Of a DNA stretch of 64,000 bases, positions 17,171 to 24,493 are shown in pieces. The number at the start of each line of letters is the position of its first letter. Position 1 is the first letter of the stretch. Made by a program: the position numbers and the translations under genes. The notes below the pieces were generated by a model. It saw nothing but the letters and a program-made list of their open reading frames with translations, had not been told where the DNA came from and made no database searches. Source of the stretch: Bradyrhizobium sp. 149. Lineage in GTDB: Bacteria > Pseudomonadota > Alphaproteobacteria > Rhizobiales > Xanthobacteraceae. The DNA is taken from the NCBI RefSeq assembly GCF_023073915.1, contig NZ_JADPKK010000023.1:186001-250000 (forward strand), in the 5' to 3' direction.

Positions 17171-17943
17171 CTATTCGTCGCTGCGGCCGGGCCGCAGAAG
17201 TTTGCGGTAACCTCCGCGTACCAGCGCGAGGCCGCCTTTCACTAGGCGGACCGTTCGATTGCGCAAATCGTGCGTCTTCCAGGCGCGATCAGGGATGCGC
17301 TTTTTACCGAACAGCGCTTCGGCGACAGCGCGATAACTACCGCCGGCGCTGCGAGCATCGAGCGCACGGATCGCGGCGCTCAGACGCTCGCGCCGCTGTT
17401 TAGATAGTTTGTAAAATGCAGGACCTGGCGCACGTCCATTCATCGCGCGCCACAGCCGTCGGGCAGCATACGCGCGAGCTTCCAAATCGCCGTCAAACGG
17501 CAATTCGGCTGCGTATGACGCGCCGAGCACGGGGGGGGTCTTTGGACCAGACACGGTGATCCATCGCCCCGATGCGAAGCACGATATGCCAGCCGTCGGC
17601 TGCGCGGCGCACCTGCCCCGCTGTAAGGTCGTGCAGTGGCCGAGAGGCCGAACTGCGATCGGCGGTCGACGCGACCGTGACTGGAACAACGGTCGTTAGA
17701 ACCTCAGGCGCCCAAAAGATTATCTGCTCGTCGAAGGACCACTGGGGGTCATGGGCGAAAGCAGATGCCCCACCTCCTCCTGAATTTCGCGGTCGCTTCG
17801 CCATCTGGGCTGCTAGCGATCATCGCTTCGTAATCACGTCGATAGTCCGCGTTACGACGAAGACATTCCCAGGCGATGTCGGTGATTTCGGCGTCTTGTA
17901 GGCTCTTATAGGAATCCGGCGACCGCCAGTCGAATTCAGGCAT
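17171..17943 (-). CDS. fseA: FseA-like transfer activator (DUF6499 + DUF2285) split over three reading frames
   Basis: Three consecutive pieces make one recognisable protein. Piece A (17943-17749) is MPEFDWRSPDSYKSLQDAE ... FRRRWGICF (DUF6499). Piece B runs AHDPQWSFDEQIIFWAPEVL to WSKDPP. Piece C runs VLGASYAAELPFDG to the DUF2285 end RLVKGGLALVRGGYRKLLR, stop at 17171. A to B needs +1 at TTT-C (17757-17760), a classic slip site just before the A-frame stop. B to C needs +1 within a run of eight C (17531-17538). With both shifts the product is exactly 256 residues. In R7A, FseA is made by +1 programmed frameshifting and activates rdfS. The second shift may be programmed, a mutation or a sequencing error. 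Piece B can also start at its own ATG (17804). Confidence 0.8.
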
Positions 17944-18063
17944 TGCTTCCGTCCCATTGCACTCAGCTAACAACGATTGCGGCGCAATAGGTATGAACGA
18001 AACGGTTGTAGGAAGCCCCTAGTTTGGCACCACGTGGTGCACTGGAATGACCACCCGATAGCG

Positions 18064-18109
18064 GAAGAAAATCGTTCTGCATGCAAGTCGCCAGTCGGCG
18101 ATTTTCTTC
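18064..18109 (-). terminator. 11-bp inverted repeat after the QseM-like gene
   Basis: GAAGAAAATCG (18064-18074) and its exact complement (18099-18109) form an 11-bp stem with a 24-base loop, immediately downstream of the QseM-like stop. It is AT-rich, so it may be a weak or bidirectional terminator, or a regulatory structure. Confidence 0.45.
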
Positions 18110-18111
18110 TA

Positions 18112-18381
18112 TTATGAGCCGGACCCGCGTAACAGACGACCCTGCTCCGTAACCCATTTAGCGCGCGCAAGATGACTCTGGTATGCGCTCCGCGCACGGT
18201 CCGGCTCTCGCTCTGGGTCTATATGCAGCACGACACGAGCGACTTCCATCCAGTCAGCCCCCTCGCTCTCAGCCTGCAGAAGGCGAACGTACGTGACGAC
18301 GTGCTGTTCGTCATAGGCTGTCAGCGCCGGCTCGTTCGGCGCGACATCCGCGACGTCAGGATCTAGCGGTGGCTTCGACAT
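18112..18381 (-). CDS. QseM-like small antiactivator (DUF2285-related)
   Basis: An 89-residue acidic protein with the conserved core LTAYDEQHVVTYVRLLQAESEGADWMEVARVVLHIDPEREPDRA. Proteins of this kind sit next to FseA-like genes in rhizobial ICEs. QseM of ICEMlSymR7A, of similar size and DUF2285-related, blocks TraR and FseA. It is divergent from an XRE regulator, as qseM is from qseC. The antiactivator role is inferred from family and context; no traR gene is visible in the window. Confidence 0.7.
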   Translation of the reverse strand: MSKPPLDPDVADVAPNEPALTAYDEQHVVTYVRLLQAESEGADWMEVARVVLHIDPEREPDRARSAYQSHLARAKWVTEQGRLLRGSGS

Positions 18382-18558
18382 CAGAGGCTACAATATGCGC
18401 TGGATTGAAAATCAAATCGCGAGACGCAAGCCTTGCCGGCTCGAACAGTTCCCTGCTGTAGCATATGGCATGCCAGGTGCTCGGGCGAGCGTTCAAGAAG
18501 CCGCGTTTCCCACATTTTCAGCAATCGAAGCTCCGTCCGAACCTGCAACACCCGGCTC

Positions 18559-18591
18559 CGCGTATTATAACACGTAGCGCCAAAATACGCG
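18559..18591 (+). promoter_or_regulatory. Operator-like inverted repeat between QseM-like and XRE genes
   Basis: CGCGTATT (18559-18566) and AATACGCG (18584-18591) are exact complements separated by 17 bases, ending about 20 bases before the XRE start. The placement fits autoregulation and control of the divergent QseM-like gene. The 12 bases ATACGCGATTGC at 18585-18596 also occur in hip operator 1 (3146-3157). Confidence 0.6.
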
Positions 18592-18610
18592 ATTGCTTCC
18601 TATCCTGCGG

Positions 18611-18838
18611 ATGGATATTCGCAAGGTCTTTGGAGCGAACGCGCGTCGATTTCGACTGGCCCTTGGCTTGAGCCAAGAGGCCGTGGCGGAACGCATGGGC
18701 GTCGACCGGGCCTTTGTAAGCAGCATGGAGCGAGGGCTGCAAAACGCGACATTGATAACAATCTGGCAGATTGCTCAAGCTTTAGGGGTCCGGCCTGCAG
18801 ACCTGCTTGAGGAGAAGGTGTCCAAATTTCGATCATGA
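18611..18838 (+). CDS. QseC-like XRE-family repressor
   Basis: A 75-residue helix-turn-helix protein (FRLALGLSQEAVAERMGVDRAFVSSMERGLQNATLITIWQIAQALGV), the whole of it being the XRE domain. The ATG at 18611 was chosen; six upstream codons are in the operator region. Divergent pairing with the QseM-like gene and the inverted repeat between them parallel the qseC/qseM switch that sets on or off states of ICE transfer in R7A. Confidence 0.78.
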   Translation: MDIRKVFGANARRFRLALGLSQEAVAERMGVDRAFVSSMERGLQNATLITIWQIAQALGVRPADLLEEKVSKFRS

Positions 18839-19084
18839 ACTTCCGCGAGCCGGGCCGGCGGTCCGGGAGCGCCCGACGTGGACAGGCGTCACGGCCACCG
18901 ATCCGGCTTGCTGGATCGCATCAGGCCTCGAACAGGCGCCCAGAGGTATGCGCCGAGCGCGACCCATCAAACGAAATCTCCCTTAAATGGGCGCAACGTC
19001 CTAAAAACAATCAGTCGGTATCATCGACCGAGGTACGATTTGAGAAGCCCCGCCCGGCGGACCGGACGGGGTTTGGCGGAGCGT
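18839..19084. other. Non-coding gap with terminator-like hairpin
   Basis: No convincing gene between the XRE stop and the DUF736 stop. The strongest structure is the GC hairpin at 19048-19071. Confidence 0.5.
19048..19071 (-). terminator. GC-rich hairpin downstream of DUF736
   Basis: CCCCG-C-CCGG-CGGA-CCGG-A-CGGGG forms a 9-bp interrupted stem 14 bases after the DUF736 stop (minus strand). It is followed by only a short pyrimidine run, so termination would be imperfect. Confidence 0.5.
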
Positions 19085-19405
19085 CTACTCGCCGTTCTTG
19101 CGGGGCCGCGACCAGAGCAGCGTGTAGCCCTCGCCGCCTTCGTCGTCGAGCAGGTTCGCGTAGATCGGTGCGTTGAATGAGGGATCATCGAGCTTGAGCG
19201 AGAGGTAATCCCGGCCCTCTTCGGAGCGCTTCGACCAGGCTGCCCCAATCTCGGCCCGGCCCACGTAGATGCGGTGGCTCGGAGCGTTGTCGTTGGATCG
19301 GTTGGTCTCGGCGACGATACGGACGCCCTTGGCTAGCAGGCTCAGGGTGACGATCTCGCCCTGGAAATCGTTGCCGACCTTCTTGAAAGAACCGATGTTA
19401 GCCAT
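19085..19405 (-). CDS. DUF736-family ICE maintenance protein
   Basis: A 106-residue protein of the DUF736 family, widespread on rhizobial plasmids and ICEs (MANIGSFKKVGNDFQGEIVTLSL ... HRIYVGRAEIGAAWSKRSEEGRDYLSLKLDDPSFNAPIYANLLDD). No function is established. The ATG at 19405 has a good AGGAG about 8 bases upstream. The 5' leader contains CGCGACCACCGCGGCCT (19433-19449), nearly identical in sequence and distance to one in front of the DUF2493 gene. Confidence 0.9.
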   Translation of the reverse strand: MANIGSFKKVGNDFQGEIVTLSLLAKGVRIVAETNRSNDNAPSHRIYVGRAEIGAAWSKRSEEGRDYLSLKLDDPSFNAPIYANLLDDEGGEGYTLLWSRPRKNGE

Positions 19406-19527
19406 GTCACTTCTCCTGTTGTGTTTCGAGTCCGCGACCACCGCGGCCTCGATGGTGATCTAGAGGCCGAGGACGATTGGCGACGCACCCGCTTGCCGGC
19501 CGGAGCGCAGCGGAGGACGCTGTTAGA

Positions 19528-19580
19528 GCGACTTTCTTGCCTCGCGAGGAACGGGCGTAAGCCCAGGGGAAGAAAGTCGC
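19528..19580 (+). other. Structured non-coding element with long stem and GTAA tetraloop
   Basis: An exact 11-bp stem, GCGACTTTCTT (19528-19538) with AAGAAAGTCGC (19570-19580), encloses two smaller hairpins: CCTCGCGAGG (19540-19549) and GGGC-GTAA-GCCC (19553-19564). This is a three-way-junction layout with a GNRA-type loop on the plus strand. It lies in the long leader of DUF736. It shares GAGGAACGGGC with the element at 21572. Confidence 0.5.
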
Positions 19581-19810
19581 ATCAACGGCGTTGCGGCTCA
19601 GACGATCGAGGCGCAGCCGGTCTTCGGCCACATCAAGCCATCAAAGAGGCCACGTGCGTCCGCGTGCTGAACCGCAATCTTAAGGAGAAGACTTGGCGAA
19701 GCTCGGTTGAACTGCACAAGAGGTTGGTACGGTTCGGCGCAGAAGAGAAACAATCTGCCACAAAGGGCGGTATCGTCCCGGAAGGAATGATCAAGCGCGG
19801 CGCGTCGCTC

Positions 19811-19954
19811 CACCGTAACTATGTGAACCAGACAGAGATTGGCACGGCTCCCTTAAAGGCGCTCCGAGGAGAAGTGCGGTTACCTCACCTCTCGCTCACG
19901 CTGGACGACTCCTCCTTCTACGTAACGCGCCCTGCGGTCTTGTTCGATCGATGA
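19811..19954 (+). pseudogene. Remnant of a second DUF736 gene, opposite strand
   Basis: The plus-strand frame reads HRNYVNQTEIGTAPLKALRGEVRLPHLSLTLDDSSFYVTRPAVLFD, which aligns with the C-terminal half of the intact DUF736 protein (HRIYVGRAEIGAAWSK ... LSLKLDDPSFNAPIYANLLDD). No matching N-terminal half was found upstream in the same frame. It is diverged and probably not functional. Confidence 0.55.
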
Positions 19955-20144
19955 CGGCGACGAAGTGTCATCGCTCGTGCGTGGCGGCCGTAAGAACTGG
20001 TCGAGGCAAATTCGCCACCCCTCCGGTCGACTCCAACGGGCGGGGCTCCGCGAAAACCGTCAAGCGCGTCCATGCCGTTCCGCCGATGCAAACCGCACCC
20101 AGGCGAGCGAAGGCCTCGCGCCAAGCCAGCGAAGGCACCCCGAT

Positions 20145-20450
20145 CTACGACAGGGCGAATATCACATGATAGCCAGCGATAGCCGCTGGCACCGCGAAAG
20201 CGGCTGCAATCGCGATGCGCAGGGTCAAGGAGCGACGAAGGGCGACGGCAACCTGACCAGCGGCAAGCGTCAGCGCGCCAGAAGCAATTCCGATAAGCAG
20301 TGCGCCGAAGACGCCCGCGCCATCACGAAATGCCAACATCCCGACACTAAGTGCGACGAAAAACGGCAACGCATACACCGCCAGCGTAAAGATCAGCCAG
20401 CAGAATATGCTTAAGCCAACGGCGTAGAGAACAAGCTGAAGGGCGAGCAT
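20145..20450 (-). CDS. Small integral membrane protein of the ICE
   Basis: A 101-residue protein with three or four hydrophobic segments (about residues 3-27, 28-45, 48-68 and 77-98) and little else. Similar small membrane proteins sit between DUF736 and DUF2493 genes on rhizobial elements, but I know no function. The ATG at 20450 was taken; the frame extends further upstream but overlaps DUF2493 coding sequence. A weak copy of the shared leader motif lies at 20493-20506. Confidence 0.65.
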   Translation of the reverse strand: MLALQLVLYAVGLSIFCWLIFTLAVYALPFFVALSVGMLAFRDGAGVFGALLIGIASGALTLAAGQVAVALRRSLTLRIAIAAAFAVPAAIAGYHVIFALS

Positions 20451-20584
20451 GGTGGTGGCTCCATGTACATAGACGTACCAGTCGCGCCTTCCGCCACCAC
20501 CGCGGCGCGGCTTCGGACGCAAAATCGAAACGAGGCGGAGTTGCAGCGTGCAACTCCACCTGGGCGTGTTCAAGGCGACGGCGC

Positions 20585-21505
20585 TTACGCGCCGAACTTC
20601 CAGACGGGAATGCTGAGCCGCTTTGCCTTGTCGGCAAGGTTGTCCTGAATTCCCGTGCCTGGGAAATGCACGACGCCGATCGGCAGCAGTTCGAGCATCG
20701 CATCGTTGCGCTTGAACGGCGCCGCCTTGGCGTGCTTCGTCCAGTCTGGCTTGAAGGCGATCTGTGGCACCTTGCGACTGGTCGCCCATTTCGAGGCGAT
20801 CAGTTCAGCGCCTTTCGGGGAGCCGCCGTGGAGCAGGACCATGTCGGGATGCTTGGCGTGAACCTTGTCGAGGCGATCCCAAATGAGGTTGTGGTCATTG
20901 AAGTCGAGTCCACCGGTGAGTGCAATTTTCGGACCTGGCGGGAGCATGACCTCAGTCTCGGAGCGGCGCTTGGCCGCGATGAAGTCGCGGGAGTCGATCA
21001 CTGCCGCGGTGAGCGTGCGGTGATTGACCAATGATCCTGATCGCGGGCGCCACGCTGAACCGGAGTGGACCTCAAATCGCTCGATGGCCTGATCCCGGAA
21101 CAGTTCCAGGCAATTGCGCCGCTCGATAAGCGTTATGCCTTCGGCCGTCAGGCGTTCGAGTTCGACCGATCGCACCTCCGAGCCGTTCTGCTCGCGTTGG
21201 CTCTTCAGCTGCGCCTGTTCGTTGTCGTCGAGCTGGCGTTCGATACGGTCGACGGCCCGATGGAACAGGTTGACGGTTGACCAGAGCAGGTCGTCAAGGT
21301 CCGGTTCAAGCCGCGTGTCGCTCAAGGTGGCAACCAAGGCGTCGAAGATATTGGCCACAGAGCCGACGATCATCTTGCCCTCGGGCAGCGGTCTCGGATC
21401 GGGCTGGTCGTCGAAGGGACGGTAGCTGAAGAGCTGCAGTTCGGTGAGCACGTGGTCGGTCGGAGATGTGGCGTACGGCGGTTCGATGTCGTCATGGTCG
21501 GTCAT
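20585..21505 (-). CDS. DUF2493 (SLOG-like) protein
   Basis: A 306-residue protein with an N-terminal helical region (QLFSYRPFDDQPDPRPLPEG, coiled coil about residues 95-140) and a C-terminal DUF2493 domain, a Rossmann-like SLOG fold (KIALTGGLDFNDHNLIWDRLDKVHAKHPDMVLLHGGSPKGAELIASKWA). SLOG proteins are thought to bind nucleotides or nucleic acid; the role in ICEs is unknown. The ATG at 21505 fits the conserved MTDHDDIEPPYATSPTDHVL start. The 53-codon upstream extension is the structured leader. Confidence 0.88.
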   Translation of the reverse strand: MTDHDDIEPPYATSPTDHVLTELQLFSYRPFDDQPDPRPLPEGKMIVGSVANIFDALVATLSDTRLEPDLDDLLWSTVNLFHRAVDRIERQLDDNEQAQLKSQREQNGSEVRSVELERLTAEGITLIERRNCLELFRDQAIERFEVHSGSAWRPRSGSLVNHRTLTAAVIDSRDFIAAKRRSETEVMLPPGPKIALTGGLDFNDHNLIWDRLDKVHAKHPDMVLLHGGSPKGAELIASKWATSRKVPQIAFKPDWTKHAKAAPFKRNDAMLELLPIGVVHFPGTGIQDNLADKAKRLSIPVWKFGA

Positions 21506-21839
21506 GGGAAGAGGTCCTTTGCCGGATCGGCCGCGACCATCGCGGCCTTCAGGGCGATCCTCTGACGGCAGGAGGAACGGGCCAGAACCCGAAAGGGCCG
21601 AAGCGGCAGCGGAGGATGGCGGAAGCCGGCTATTTTGGTTCGCGGTGCAAAGCGCGCTGGCCAACCATATGATGTGTCTTCACATCACCGGCGCGCGGCG
21701 GAAAATAGCCGGACGCAGCCATTGCCGGCCCGGGCCGTTTGCCGTCCGATCGCCCTTTAGAAGGCCGCGATGGTCGCGTCCTCTTCCGGTATTGGCGTCG
21801 CCCATGAGCGGCCTATCAACTTCGATCGAAGACTGGGAG
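21506..21839. other. 334-base non-coding region with nested inverted repeats
   Basis: Left arm 21532-21559 and right arm 21748-21778 match over 27 bases as an inverted repeat (only A against TAAA differs). Inside, CCGGCTATTTT (21626-21636) pairs with AAAATAGCCGG (21702-21712), and TGATGTG-TCTT-CACATCA (21671-21688) forms a hairpin. The left half is the DUF2493 leader; the right half reads as an inverted, diverged copy of it. A CCC-GAAA-GGG hairpin is at 21588-21597. No credible gene is present. Confidence 0.65.
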
Positions 21840-22901
21840 CTATTCCGCGGGCGCCATCGACGAATGCAGGAAGCGAGCGATGTCCTCCGGCACGAGTTGA
21901 ATCCGCAACGCCGCTTGGAGGGCCTCGATACTAAGGATATGCAGATCTTCGTTGAAGTCGCCCAGCCGGGGCGACAGCACGACCGCTTCAATGCCGGCGT
22001 CTGCTGCGCGCTGGCTGAGAGTTGCCAGTGCTGCATCACCGGCGGCATCGGCATCGCGCGCAATGTAGAGCCGGCGCAGGCTAGACGGCAGCGTCATGGC
22101 GGATAGGTGATTAGCCGAAAGCGCAGCCGCCATCGGCATAGTCGGCAGCAGGTAACGTAGCGAAAGCATGGTCTCGATACCCTCGCCGGCAGCGAGCACG
22201 TCATCCACCACGCCGAACCGAACGGCGTTGCGGAGCAGATCGCCCATGGCGCGTCGTGGGGTATCGATCGGAGCCTTGCCGAGCCGAACAAGATCAAAGC
22301 CGTCCGGATCGAGCCAGGTCCGGTGCACGCCGGTGATCCGACCATCGAGATCCGTGACGCAGGCAATCATCGCCGGCCAGGTCTCGGTCGGCAGATGGTC
22401 GTCCGCCCGATAGTAGCAGCGTGGATGGAAGCGCAGACTGCCGCCATGATAGATGCGAGTTATGCCGCGGCCCTGCAAATATGCCTCGGCAATGGTCCCC
22501 TCGATCGGGCTGGATATCGCAAAGAGCCGACGGGCACCTTCCTGCGATCCGGGCGTTACGACTGCGGGAATAGGTCTTGGGGCGGGTTTCTGCTCAGAAC
22601 GAGGCAGGTTCAAAAAGCGCCTCGCCTCCTCGGCGACCTCACGAAAGTCTCGCAAAGCCAGAGTTTCGCGGATGATGTCGAGGAGATCACCATGCGCACC
22701 GGTTGCGGCATCGGTCCACTTGCCCGCCGCTCCCTTCGGCGATTCCTGGAGCCGCACAAATAGTGAGCGGCCCGGGTTGTTGTGGACGTCGCCGACTACC
22801 CAGTACCGCCCCGTCCGCTTGCCATTGGAGAGATAGTGTCGGCACACCGCCTCCGCCTCGCGCGCGAGGCGGCGTGCCAGTTCACAAGGTTGGCGGGACA
22901 T
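21840..22901 (-). CDS. Toprim-domain protein (DUF7146/primase-like)
   Basis: A 353-residue protein with an N-terminal DUF7146-type region (RRLAREAEAVCRHYLSNGKRTGRYWVVGDV) and a C-terminal Toprim domain (VLAAGEGIETMLSLRYLLP, then LYIARDADAAGDAALATLSQRA with the DxD-type acidic motif). Such proteins are related to plasmid primases and may prime or process DNA on transfer. The ATG at 22901 has GGAGG 8 bases upstream and overlaps the stop of the preceding small gene (TGATG). Confidence 0.88.
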   Translation of the reverse strand: MSRQPCELARRLAREAEAVCRHYLSNGKRTGRYWVVGDVHNNPGRSLFVRLQESPKGAAGKWTDAATGAHGDLLDIIRETLALRDFREVAEEARRFLNLPRSEQKPAPRPIPAVVTPGSQEGARRLFAISSPIEGTIAEAYLQGRGITRIYHGGSLRFHPRCYYRADDHLPTETWPAMIACVTDLDGRITGVHRTWLDPDGFDLVRLGKAPIDTPRRAMGDLLRNAVRFGVVDDVLAAGEGIETMLSLRYLLPTMPMAAALSANHLSAMTLPSSLRRLYIARDADAAGDAALATLSQRAADAGIEAVVLSPRLGDFNEDLHILSIEALQAALRIQLVPEDIARFLHSSMAPAE

Positions 22902-23140
22902 CAGGCCGCCTCCTGCCAACTGGCACCTCTAACTGTATACTGGACGCGTGCCTTCGACAGCATCTCTATGCCACTTGCGTCCATCCGCACGAACATGCGG
23001 AGCTTACAAAAGATGATCTCTCCAAAGAGGCCGTAGCCTCGCAAGCTATTGCGCATCTTGGCATCGGCCGACACTTCGATGCGCTTTCCACGCGTCACTC
23101 TGACATTAGCCGACGTGATCTTTTGGACAGCTTTTGGCAT
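22901..23140 (-). CDS. Hypothetical basic 79-residue protein
   Basis: MPKAVQKITSANVRVTRGKR ... ends RGASWQEAA. I do not recognise the family. It is basic, with no membrane segment and no clear motif. The ATG at 23140 follows a conserved leader (23167-23223) shared with ardC, and the stop overlaps the Toprim gene start, so both features support a real, translated gene. Confidence 0.6.
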   Translation of the reverse strand: MPKAVQKITSANVRVTRGKRIEVSADAKMRNSLRGYGLFGEIIFCKLRMFVRMDASGIEMLSKARVQYTVRGASWQEAA

Positions 23141-23166
23141 GTTGATTCTCCACGACGGCCAGCCCG

Positions 23167-23223
23167 GAGCCTCTCTCTCGGCCTGCAACCCGTCACGGAA
23201 GCGACCCTGCCCCTCTTACTCTT
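23167..23223 (-). promoter_or_regulatory. Conserved 57-base leader, copy upstream of the small gene
   Basis: Nearly the same sequence as 24225-24281, with blocks GAGCCTCTCT, AACCCGTCACG and CTCTTACTCT in the same order and a single 1-base spacing change. Both copies lie 25-27 bases upstream of a minus-strand start codon. This looks like a common promoter/operator or RNA leader. Confidence 0.6.
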
Positions 23224-23263
23224 GTGCCCGCGCCCCCCGAGCAGAAGCTCACGCCGCCCGCTG

Positions 23264-24199
23264 CTACTCCGTCGACATGTCGCCGACGGGTTCTGGGAGA
23301 AAGCCAAGAAGATAATCGGCAACCTTGCCGGCCTGGGAAGCAGCCCGGATAATGGCACGATTGTCCTCGCGCAAGACTTCAAGCCATGAGCCGATATAGG
23401 CGGCATGCCGCACCGTCGGCACGATGCCGAGCGAGGCGCAACTGAACGCAGACGAGATTTCTGCAACCAACTCCTCGAAGGCGTACTTCCTGGTACCGTA
23501 GTTGCCTGACAGGTCGCGGTTCAGACGTGACGGATGACCGCTGGCATGCGCCAGCTCGTGGAGGGCCGTTCGATGCCAATTTATTGGTTCAAAATAGGCC
23601 TGCGGTGGCGGCACCTGCACATAATCTTCAGTCGGCGCATAAAAGGCGCGGTTGCCGCCGATGCGGAAGTCGATGCCGCTTGCCTTGATCAGGTACTCGA
23701 CGTGCGGCTCGATCGGGCCTGGCGGCGGAGATGGCGCCGTTGTTGCGATCTCTGGAGGCAGGCCGGCACATTGATCGGTGTTGAAGACCGTGAAGCGCTT
23801 GAGGAAAGGAACAACTTGTGCCTCCTCACCGGCCTCATGTGCGCGGCACTTTTCGTCGACCGGCACAAAGCGGTCGGCATAGACGACAGTCGTGCCGCGC
23901 TCGCCCTTGCGGACGTGACCACCGAGCGACAGCGCCTGGCGGAAGGTAAGCCAGCTCTCCCCTTTAAATCCGTGTTCGGTCGCGGCACCCCATAGAACTA
24001 GAATGTTTATGCCGCTGTATTGGCGACCGGACGCCGCGCTCTTCGGCAAGGCCGGCGGCCCCTCCGCCGCCGCGGTGCCCCAAGGCTGCACCCACGGCAC
24101 TCGGCCAGCCTCCAACTCGGCGATGATCTTGTTGGTGATGTGGTCATAAAGACTTGCCCGGTCCTCACCGGCGCGCGCCCGAGGATGATGTCTGGACAT
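23264..24199 (-). CDS. ardC: ArdC-like antirestriction protein (ssDNA-binding + zincin)
   Basis: A 311-residue ArdC family protein. The N-terminal ssDNA-binding domain begins LYDHITNKIIAELEAGRVPWVQPWG; a C-terminal zinc metallopeptidase-like domain has HELAHASGH (HExxH). It protects incoming single-stranded DNA or counters restriction during establishment. It is a little over family average length and apparently intact. A hairpin covers its ribosome-binding site and an upstream conserved leader is present. Confidence 0.92.
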   Translation of the reverse strand: MSRHHPRARAGEDRASLYDHITNKIIAELEAGRVPWVQPWGTAAAEGPPALPKSAASGRQYSGINILVLWGAATEHGFKGESWLTFRQALSLGGHVRKGERGTTVVYADRFVPVDEKCRAHEAGEEAQVVPFLKRFTVFNTDQCAGLPPEIATTAPSPPPGPIEPHVEYLIKASGIDFRIGGNRAFYAPTEDYVQVPPPQAYFEPINWHRTALHELAHASGHPSRLNRDLSGNYGTRKYAFEELVAEISSAFSCASLGIVPTVRHAAYIGSWLEVLREDNRAIIRAASQAGKVADYLLGFLPEPVGDMSTE

Positions 24200-24214
24200 C
24201 GCGGATCTCCGCGA
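24199..24214 (-). promoter_or_regulatory. Hairpin covering the ardC ribosome-binding site
   Basis: TCGCGGA-TC-TCCGCGA is a 7-bp inverted repeat whose first base is also the A of the ardC ATG. On the mRNA it would pair the GGAG ribosome-binding site, so it could hold translation down until melted or bound. Confidence 0.5.
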
Positions 24215-24224
24215 CGAGCGCTGC

Positions 24225-24281
24225 GAGCCTCTCTCGCAGCCTATAACCCGTCACGACAAAACCGCGCGACACTCTTACTCT
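24225..24281 (-). promoter_or_regulatory. Conserved 57-base leader, copy upstream of ardC
   Basis: Partner of 23167-23223, with the same three conserved blocks in the same spacing from the start codon. The shared use suggests co-regulation of ardC and the 79-residue gene. Confidence 0.6.
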
Positions 24282-24493
24282 CAGCCTCTAATTCAGAATG
24301 CGACGTCTGCGACCCGGTCGGCCGTCCGTCCAAGCCTTCATGAGAATAGGCGCTGAGATGCCCTGGGGCTGAGGGTCTCGACCAGGCGTGCGCCAACGGC
24401 GCATCGCCTCCACGCGAAATGGCACCCGAGAGCGTGAGCATAGCGATCCGAAGGGGCACGCGGGTCCGAGTGCAGCGACGAGACCGGTTAAGA

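Noticed and set aside
21444..22106. Plus-strand frame including a start at about 21804, after the inverted leader copy
   Set aside because: Although an inverted leader precedes it, most of the frame is antisense to the Toprim gene and shows no domain.
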